DNA from: Willaertia magna
Lineage: Eukaryota; Heterolobosea; Eutetramitea; Acrasida; Naegleriidae
Direction: 5' to 3'
NCBI GenBank assembly: GCA_902984215.1
Contig: CADWAF010004447.1
Coordinates: forward strand, 1-14,207
DNA length: 14,207 nt
Within the stretch, counting starts at the first letter, position 1; every line of letters starts with the position of its first letter. Below are positions 7,646-14,207 of this stretch, one piece after another. The notes under the pieces were generated by a model. It did not search any database and was not told where the DNA came from. It worked only from the letters and a program-made list of their open reading frames with translations. The position numbers and the translations under genes were made by a program.

Positions 7646-8101
7646 ATGCCAGGAAACTTTACCATTGTTAACGAAAATCAGTTTGTGATGGAAAAGAACT
7701 TGGAAGAGATTGACAAAGAAACTAGAAATGCATTACTTGAATTTATTGATTACGCACTCAGAGATTATAAATCATCTTTAGGTTTAAAAGTCAGTTCGAT
7801 AGATAGCAACTCGCAACAAGCAGTAATGTCACAGAACAATAACAATGTAAACCAAGACAACAATTTGAAGTTGGATAAATGTCACAGCCAACCATTCAAT
7901 AATCCAAACCAACTTAATTGTAAACCAAACGAACCAATCTATTCATTTATTGACCAATCCATCCCTTGTAACAATAATATTCCAATGAATTATAACAATT
8001 GTAACAATAATATTAGTGTTCACAAACACTATCATCAAAGCGGCAACGTATTCACAACCTCCAAATTCCAAGTTTTAAAATTTCACAATGCACAATTTTG
8101 A
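7646..8101 (+). CDS. Hypothetical Asn/Gln-rich small protein
   Basis: 151 aa from the first ATG, not recognised. Residues 1-45 (MPGNFTIVNENQFVMEKN onward) contain an amphipathic, charged helix, EEIDKETRNALLEFIDYALR. From about residue 55 the protein is low-complexity and rich in Asn, Gln and Ser (QNNNNVNQDNN), with two CNNNI units 11 codons apart and a His-rich HKHYHQ near the end. No signal peptide, membrane segment or known motif is seen. The frame stays open upstream to 7520, but only a TTG could start it, so the upstream part is taken as 5' leader; a spliced upstream exon cannot be excluded. This start lacks the long A-run found at other genes here, which lowers confidence. An AATAAA 24 bases after the stop supports a real transcript end. 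Confidence 0.5.
   Translation: MPGNFTIVNENQFVMEKNLEEIDKETRNALLEFIDYALRDYKSSLGLKVSSIDSNSQQAVMSQNNNNVNQDNNLKLDKCHSQPFNNPNQLNCKPNEPIYSFIDQSIPCNNNIPMNYNNCNNNISVHKHYHQSGNVFTTSKFQVLKFHNAQF
7966..8014 (+). repeat. Two 16-bp direct repeats inside the small hypothetical gene
   Basis: TTGTAACAATAATATT is present at 7966-7981 and again at 7999-8014, 33 bases apart, so in frame. Both copies encode CNNNI. This looks like short-unit expansion within a low-complexity coding region. Confidence 0.8.
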
Positions 8102-8124
8102 ATCATTCTAATTTTGATTTCTGT

Positions 8125-8130
8125 AATAAA
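8125..8130 (+). terminator. Polyadenylation signal AATAAA
   Basis: A canonical AATAAA starts 24 bases after the stop codon of the 151-aa gene. Further AATAAA copies at 8172-8177 and near 8203 could serve the same transcript. AT-rich DNA produces this hexamer often, so the assignment rests on position. Confidence 0.4.
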
Positions 8131-8277
8131 GTTTTTCGCATAATAATTTTATAAAGCTGCCACAAAACCACAATAAATTTGTTGCTATATGTTAAATTCA
8201 AAAATAAATTTTTTTATTGGTCATCTATTTCAACATTTTCAAAATTAGCTTGATGGTCTCAAATAAAATACCTTAAC

Positions 8278-8288
8278 ACCTTCAAGGT
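8278..8288. promoter_or_regulatory. Short palindrome upstream of the DDX60-like gene
   Basis: ACCTT-C-AAGGT is an 11-base odd palindrome 60-70 bases before the start codon at 8348. Its right half with the centre (TTCAAGGT, 8281-8288) recurs at almost the same distance before the tandem Galpha-like gene. It is a candidate factor site or core promoter element. Confidence 0.3.
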
Positions 8289-8347
8289 TATCAATTTATA
8301 CTTGTTTCTCTGTGTTTTATTGCCGAAATAAAAAGAAGAGGAAAACA

Positions 8348-11300
8348 ATGGATGATGAAGATATTTTCTATGAAAGCCAAGCGTCGGCTATGGAAGAAGA
8401 TAATTCCAGAAATAGACGTTTAATTTCCGATGAAGATGAAGATATAGAAGAAGAATATGGAACAAAACAAGATGATGTAGAAGAATCACGTGAATCATCT
8501 ACCATCACTAGCGCTTCTTCCTACATACCAAATGAATTAAAACAAGTAAGAGAAATCCACCATATAAACCAAATAAAACAAATTGTTAGTTTTAACCAAT
8601 TTGATTTACTAGATGCAAAGGGAGGGTTAGATTTCGTAGTTGTTAATGGTGACCAATTAATTGTCCATTTTTTAAAGGCTAGTTACCTTAACCCATTAAA
8701 CTCATCATCTTCTATTAATCACAATAATGATAACAATGATAATAAGAAGAAGATTATATCAGATGAAGTACATATAATACCTTACTATTTAGATTGGAAT
8801 GAACATGGTGGACAATATTTACATTTAATTTATTTAATTGAAATGTTTATTAAGAATATGTTAGATAGAGACATGTTATTTGATATTGTTTTCTTTGAAA
8901 ATGATTTTAATATTTCAACTTCATTTCTTTTAAGATTTGCTTTTGAATGTTGGTCTAATCAACAAGAAGATGATAATAAGAGAGATTTTAATTGGTTTGC
9001 TAATTGTTGTTTATTAGCAAAACAAGTTGTTAAACAACATTTAATTGATTTATGTAAATTTCAAAAAGAAAAGAATCGTAATGATCAATTTCATTTAAAT
9101 GTTGTTACAATTTCTGATTGGTTCCAAAATAATGATTGGTTAATTTATTTACAAAGAAAAAAACCATCTTTTATTATTGGTACTTTATCACCAACAATTA
9201 TTAAAACAGAAATCTTTTCAATTGATGATTTATTTGCAACAGATTTAATTTTAATTTGTAATTTTCCATTTGTTTATCATGTACAATTCTTTGGTAATAC
9301 AGTTATTGGTTTTTGTTCTGGAATAAGAGAAAATATGAATTTTGTGAAACAAGATGTTAAAGAATTTTTATTTGAAAATATTGTTGGAAAGAAGAATGAT
9401 GTGATGGAACAAGTTTGTTTAAGTTTTATTGAAAGACATCAATTATTAAGGAATAAAGAAGACGATAATAATTTAAAGAGTGATTTAGATGATTTACTTT
9501 TATTATATGATGGTGATGGTATTGATCGTTTACAATTAGTTATAATTTCTATAATTAAAATGTTAAAAACAAATAGTGATAAATTAATTACATTTTGGAA
9601 ATTATCTATAGTTTTATTGACCACTAGTTTATTACAAACTATTTTACCAATTGAATATAGAGCACAAATTGTAAATAATATGACAAACGCTAAAGAATTA
9701 TCTTTCTTTATTCAAGAGATTTGTGGAAGTGCATTATCTACAATTTTAACAGCAAATAATGAAGTATACCATAATATTCATGATTTATTTGATTTTCGTT
9801 TATATGTAAAGTTGTTAACTATTTTTTATAACTCTAATTCATTAAAGGACGACAAAGAAAGGATTAATGGTTTATTACCAAATAGTATTCAATCTACATT
9901 TAATGAGATTATTGAATTTATAGAAAAACAAGTAGTTTCTTTAACAACAATAGATGACCATCAAACATTAAGTGAATGGTGGGAAACTGAAATTAAACCA
10001 CTTATTGATAATAGTGGCAATAATACTGAAATTACACCAACTTGTTTAATAAATTTAGAGAAAATTAATAATCCAATTATTCAAGAAATTATTAAAGATA
10101 TTAATTGTAAACTTCCAGAGCCAACAAAAGAACAATTAAAACAACAAGAAGGGGATGATAATGAATGGAATAATTCTTTTTCTAATGCATCAATTGATAT
10201 AAATTGGAGTGATAAAAAGGATTTAGGTTCTTTACATAGTTTTGCACCTAAAAATCAATATGAAAAACTAAAAGTACAAGAAACTCAAAGAAGATTACAT
10301 CACTATTCAGAATCAATTAAATCATTAAGTGAAAAAAAAGTTATTGAAAGTGCAAAAGTTGAAGCAACAGACACATCAACAAAAGCACCAAGTTCAAAGG
10401 TTAGATTAATGATGATTGATTCAAATATTAAAAAGAGAGATAAAGAATATAATGAATTAAAAGAAAAATTTATGATGTATGGACAGAAATTTGTAGATGA
10501 AGGAAAAGATCTTGATAGGGTTAGAGAAAATACAGAACGTTTAGAAGGGTTTGAAACTATTATTAGAGCTTTATTAGAAGGAACATTAAAAGATATTCGT
10601 GTTATACAAGCAGTTCAAGTCACTGCATCTTCCAAAGATAATACTACTCAAAATGCAGCTAATCAATTAGTTGAACAAAGAACTAATCTTGAACATATTT
10701 ATATTATGTTTATGGGATTAAGATTAGATTATTTATCACATTTAATTTTAGAAAGAAAGAAAAGTGAAGTTGTACATGATGCATATTATTGGGATGCATT
10801 TGAGACATCAAACAAAATTTATGAAATATCTTGTCAATTCATTTCAGATGAATACTTAAAGGAAGTAGAACTTAAAGGAACAGATAAAGCAGGAGGTGGT
10901 AAATCATCTGGAGGAAAGAAAAAGGGAGAAGAAAAGAAGAAGAAAAAGTCAAAGATTGATATTGTTCAAATTACTCAAAATATTGTGAATGTTCTTTGCG
11001 ATCTTGGATTTGTAGATTATGCAAAGAAATTTATTGAAGGACATGAAGGCATTAAGATTAAGAAGGGAGCTAAGAATGATAAACCTTCATCTGCTGAATA
11101 TCAATTAATTTATAGTTCTGCAATTATAGAATCTTCACAAATAGAAGTTCCTCCACCAGAAGTTGAAGAGTCAGCAACAGATAAAAAGAAGAAACCAGCA
11201 ACTGTAGTTAGAAAGAATAAGAAGGGAGGTAAAGATGAAAAGGAAGAAAAAGAAGAGGAAAAACCAACAACTGGAAGTAGTAGTGACGTTTTAAGTAAAA

Positions 11301-14140
11301 TGTATAAGTTATCATTTACTCCAGATCCTTGGCAATATGATATGATTAAATCAATTATTCAAAATAGAAGTGTATTATGTTCTGCTCCAACCAGTTCAGG
11401 AAAAACATTTATTGCTTTTTATGCAATTGAAAAGATATTAAGAGAATCCGATGATGCAGTAATTGTTTATTGTTCCCCAACAAAGGCACTTGTCAACCAA
11501 TGTTATGCAGAAGTTTATTCTCGTTTCCACAAAGTATATTCTTCAAATATGACAATGTTAGGAATGTACACATCAGAAGAGAAAATTAATGTAACTAATT
11601 GTCAAGTATTAATTACTATTCCACAATGCTTAGAATTGTTAATGACTTCCACTGAAAATCTTGAATGGAAGAAACGTATGAAGTATATTATTCTTGATGA
11701 AATCCATTGTATTAATGAAAGTTCTGCAACTGGATCTGTATGGGAACATATCTTGAGTTTAGTTGAATGTCCATTCATTGCATTATCCGCCACAATTGGT
11801 AACCCTTCACAATTTGGTTCTTGGCTAGATGAAAATAAGGGAAATGTTGATTTGGTTGTCTATGATGAAAGACCAAGACCTTTAGAGTATTTCAATTACA
11901 ATACAGCTAATGATAAATTAACTGAAATTCATCCAATGGCAACTTTAAATGTAGATGCCATTGATACCAATGCATTATCAAATATTCAAAACTTTTCACC
12001 ACACCAATGTTTATCTTTATTCCAAACGGCTGAACAAGTATCACAAGATCTTAAGATCCCTAATTTATTAGAGTCCTTAGATCCAAGTGTTTACTTCCCT
12101 GCTATTGGTATAATTAAACGTACCCAATTTACAACTTATGGAAAATTAATGAAAGAAGAATTAATTAAACTTTCTAAGGATAGTGCTAATCATCCATTCT
12201 TAATTGAAATAATTAGAAGATTATCAAGTGAAGTAACTAAAAGTTATGATATGATTTTACAACAAGAAGATCCACAAAAGAAATATGGTTCTGATGCTTG
12301 GTTAAAAGAAAATTTCGTACCGTTATGTATGAAATTAAGTCGTGATAGATTATTACCATCCATTGTATTTAATTTTGATAGAAATATGTGTGATTCCTTA
12401 CTTAACCGTTTATCTACTCATTTAAGTGAAGTTCGTGAAAAGGGTACTACTCTTTATGCAACAAGTACTGAAAAGATTAAATCAGAAAAAGAAATACGTT
12501 ATTCAATTCAAAGTTTAGAACCATTTAATATTCCTGAAGAGTTAATTGAAGGGTTAGAAGTTGGTGTTGCAGTACACCACCACGGTTGTCCTTCTGAATA
12601 TTTAACAGAAGTGGAACGTTTATTTAGAAGTAGATGTTTACCTATTGTAATAAGTACATCCACATTATCTCTTGGTATTCATATGCCAGCTAGAACCGTA
12701 ATTATCGCTGGACATTCTATTTATTTAACAACAACAATGTTTGCACAAATTTGTGGTAGATCTGGTAGAAGAGGTTTAGAAAATAAGGGTCGTGCTATCT
12801 TATTCGGTATTCCACAAGTTATAATGAACCGTTTAATGAGTGGTACAACACCTAAAATTAAGGGCGCTATGGGATTGAAATCCAGTTTTATATTAAAGAT
12901 GTTGGCCTTATTAAATTCTACAAAGAATTTACCTTTAGCATTACAAAATATAGTTAAAGAAGATATTTCACGTTTAATTAACAAACAAATCTTTTATTTA
13001 GGAAATGGTATTCCTGAAAGTGAAAATCAAAACAAAATGTCATTTAGATTTGTTCTTGAATTTTTAAGAAGAAATCACTATCTTAACGATAAGATTGAAC
13101 CATTAGATTTTTCAATGTTAAATCAAATGTTATTTTATTATGAACCATCAAACTTTATATTTTTACATTTATTAAAGTCTGGAACATTACACCAATTTTT
13201 AACTGAATTTAGAAGTCAATTAGAAAAAGAATATTTAAACAAACCAACAACATCTGATGTTAATATTGATGATGATATTACTGAAAGATTATTAACAATT
13301 ATGAATGTATTATTTGAACCTAGAAAATTATCTCATTGGGATATTTCTCCATTTAAATTAGAAGATCCAATTCCTGAATTAATTAAAAAACAATTAAAGA
13401 ATTATAATAGACAAGTTTTAAGAATATTTTCAACATTTGTAATTACTTACTGCAAAAACTATCCAAAACAAACAGATGACACAAAATTACCATTATCAAA
13501 GATTGAAGTGCCAACTTTAAATAACCATAAGACTTTATCATTAAATAATAATGAGTTATATAAATTACTTGAACAATCACGTATTAAATATAATGGTACA
13601 TCTTCATTTGCAGCAATTAGTGGTAATGGAGATAATTATGAAAATGTTTTACATTTATTAAGAACACATAAACATACTGTAGTATTAGATGAATCATTAT
13701 TACCTTATCTTTCTATTATTGAAAATATTTGTGAAGGAAACTTTTCATTTGGTTTAAGTTCATTTGCACTTGAATTCTTAAAAGGTGGTAATATTAGAAG
13801 ATTAGTTGTAGATTGTGATTTCCCAACACAATCACAAGCACTTAATACAATACGTTCTTTAGATCGTGTTCTTGGTCAAACTTTTAATTATATTTTTATG
13901 GTAATGAATATTAAAGGAGAAGGTGATATATTTATACGTTATTTAAGAATGTTAAGAGATAGATTCCACGATAGAGTAACTGGAGGAAGAAAGACAAGAA
14001 AGAAGTTTAAATATTTAAAGAATATTAATTTGGAAATTGATGACAGAGATGCAATTAAGGGAAGTTCAGGTAAAATTAGAAATAAGACAAAACAAACAAG
14101 AAAAGAGGGTATTTCAAAAGATGAAGGAGCATTAATGTAA
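8348..14140 (+). CDS. DDX60-type Ski2-like DEIH-box RNA helicase
   Basis: 1930 aa, uninterrupted, complete. DDX60 proteins are large Ski2-like RNA helicases; the mammalian members are cytosolic and linked to antiviral sensing and translation control, and the role in protists is unknown. Order: acidic start (1-65); PIN-like N-terminal domain (about 70-300) with VVNGDQLIVHFL (D102) and the family-typical GGQYLHLIYLIEMF and FDIVFFEND; helical middle part; two Lys/Glu-rich linkers (about 850-870 and 941-977); then the helicase from WQYDMIKSII (about 993). Helicase motifs: I APTSSGKT (1013-1020), Ia SPTKALVNQ, II DEIH (1117-1120), III SAT (1147-1149), a VHHHG segment, V STSTLSLGIHMPARTV, and VI QICGRSGRRG (1467-1476). 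The stretch DEIHCINE...VWEHILSLVECPFIALSATI closely follows DDX60 DEVHC...VWEHLL. All ATPase motifs are intact, so it should be active. A Lys/Arg-rich tail ends the protein. It is somewhat longer than human DDX60 (about 1700 aa). Start: the frame is open upstream from a GTG, but the first ATG, with AAAACA before it, is at 8348. Confidence 0.92.
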   Translation: MDDEDIFYESQASAMEEDNSRNRRLISDEDEDIEEEYGTKQDDVEESRESSTITSASSYIPNELKQVREIHHINQIKQIVSFNQFDLLDAKGGLDFVVVNGDQLIVHFLKASYLNPLNSSSSINHNNDNNDNKKKIISDEVHIIPYYLDWNEHGGQYLHLIYLIEMFIKNMLDRDMLFDIVFFENDFNISTSFLLRFAFECWSNQQEDDNKRDFNWFANCCLLAKQVVKQHLIDLCKFQKEKNRNDQFHLNVVTISDWFQNNDWLIYLQRKKPSFIIGTLSPTIIKTEIFSIDDLFATDLILICNFPFVYHVQFFGNTVIGFCSGIRENMNFVKQDVKEFLFENIVGKKNDVMEQVCLSFIERHQLLRNKEDDNNLKSDLDDLLLLYDGDGIDRLQLVIISIIKMLKTNSDKLITFWKLSIVLLTTSLLQTILPIEYRAQIVNNMTNAKELSFFIQEICGSALSTILTANNEVYHNIHDLFDFRLYVKLLTIFYNSNSLKDDKERINGLLPNSIQSTFNEIIEFIEKQVVSLTTIDDHQTLSEWWETEIKPLIDNSGNNTEITPTCLINLEKINNPIIQEIIKDINCKLPEPTKEQLKQQEGDDNEWNNSFSNASIDINWSDKKDLGSLHSFAPKNQYEKLKVQETQRRLHHYSESIKSLSEKKVIESAKVEATDTSTKAPSSKVRLMMIDSNIKKRDKEYNELKEKFMMYGQKFVDEGKDLDRVRENTERLEGFETIIRALLEGTLKDIRVIQAVQVTASSKDNTTQNAANQLVEQRTNLEHIYIMFMGLRLDYLSHLILERKKSEVVHDAYYWDAFETSNKIYEISCQFISDEYLKEVELKGTDKAGGGKSSGGKKKGEEKKKKKSKIDIVQITQNIVNVLCDLGFVDYAKKFIEGHEGIKIKKGAKNDKPSSAEYQLIYSSAIIESSQIEVPPPEVEESATDKKKKPATVVRKNKKGGKDEKEEKEEEKPTTGSSSDVLSKMYKLSFTPDPWQYDMIKSIIQNRSVLCSAPTSSGKTFIAFYAIEKILRESDDAVIVYCSPTKALVNQCYAEVYSRFHKVYSSNMTMLGMYTSEEKINVTNCQVLITIPQCLELLMTSTENLEWKKRMKYIILDEIHCINESSATGSVWEHILSLVECPFIALSATIGNPSQFGSWLDENKGNVDLVVYDERPRPLEYFNYNTANDKLTEIHPMATLNVDAIDTNALSNIQNFSPHQCLSLFQTAEQVSQDLKIPNLLESLDPSVYFPAIGIIKRTQFTTYGKLMKEELIKLSKDSANHPFLIEIIRRLSSEVTKSYDMILQQEDPQKKYGSDAWLKENFVPLCMKLSRDRLLPSIVFNFDRNMCDSLLNRLSTHLSEVREKGTTLYATSTEKIKSEKEIRYSIQSLEPFNIPEELIEGLEVGVAVHHHGCPSEYLTEVERLFRSRCLPIVISTSTLSLGIHMPARTVIIAGHSIYLTTTMFAQICGRSGRRGLENKGRAILFGIPQVIMNRLMSGTTPKIKGAMGLKSSFILKMLALLNSTKNLPLALQNIVKEDISRLINKQIFYLGNGIPESENQNKMSFRFVLEFLRRNHYLNDKIEPLDFSMLNQMLFYYEPSNFIFLHLLKSGTLHQFLTEFRSQLEKEYLNKPTTSDVNIDDDITERLLTIMNVLFEPRKLSHWDISPFKLEDPIPELIKKQLKNYNRQVLRIFSTFVITYCKNYPKQTDDTKLPLSKIEVPTLNNHKTLSLNNNELYKLLEQSRIKYNGTSSFAAISGNGDNYENVLHLLRTHKHTVVLDESLLPYLSIIENICEGNFSFGLSSFALEFLKGGNIRRLVVDCDFPTQSQALNTIRSLDRVLGQTFNYIFMVMNIKGEGDIFIRYLRMLRDRFHDRVTGGRKTRKKFKYLKNINLEIDDRDAIKGSSGKIRNKTKQTRKEGISKDEGALM

Positions 14141-14148
14141 TTAATTTA

Positions 14149-14154
14149 AATAAA
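14149..14154 (+). terminator. Polyadenylation signal AATAAA
   Basis: AATAAA begins 9 bases after the helicase stop codon, in AT-rich DNA. It is a plausible 3' processing signal. The last 50 bases of the window show nothing else. Confidence 0.4.
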
Positions 14155-14207
14155 CATTGTTATATGATAATAATTTACGCAGACAAAATCTAGAACTTTG
14201 GGGTTGG

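Noticed and set aside
8312..8347. Upstream GTG start for the helicase
   Set aside because: The first ATG at 8348 has an A-rich leader and begins the acidic N-terminus; the upstream codons are more likely leader.

Overview
The window is a gene-dense piece of an AT-rich protist nuclear genome. Coding and non-coding DNA are similarly AT-rich, spacers are short (52 to about 246 bases), and only one convincing spliceosomal intron (GT..AG, 85 bases) is visible in some 12 kb of coding sequence. Asn-rich low-complexity insertions sit inside otherwise conserved eukaryotic proteins. This fits a heterolobosean amoeboflagellate (Naegleria-like) best. An amoebozoan is the alternative, but the spacers are not extremely AT-rich as they are in Dictyostelium. 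There are no phage, plasmid, IS, CRISPR, rRNA or tRNA features. No spacer exceeds 300 bases.

Layout. Minus strand, right to left: a 93-aa unrecognised helical protein (3335-3616); a 680-aa Pus1/TruA-type tRNA pseudouridine synthase with an unexpected ~195-aa ependymin-like Cys-rich C-terminal domain (1240-3282); and an Apd1/sucrase-ferredoxin-like thioredoxin-fold [2Fe-2S] protein with an N-terminal membrane anchor (40-1086). Plus strand: a two-exon gene for a ~1176-aa protein carrying two Galpha-like GTPase domains in tandem (3808-7423); a small Asn/Gln-rich hypothetical protein (7646-8101); and a complete 1930-aa DDX60-type Ski2-like DEIH-box RNA helicase (8348-14140). A 191-base divergent promoter region (3617-3807) separates the two halves.

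These are eukaryotic genes with separate promoters, so neighbours are not expected to share a pathway. Three things deserve attention. The twin-Galpha protein keeps both P-loops but has degraded hydrolysis motifs, and a fresh-looking 24-bp tandem duplication lies at its first P-loop. The pseudouridine synthase is fused in frame to a domain that is normally secreted. A short TTCAAGG motif lies at nearly the same distance upstream of two start codons. Start codons were chosen at the first ATG with an A-rich leader. For three plus-strand genes the open frame runs further upstream, but only through non-ATG codons.
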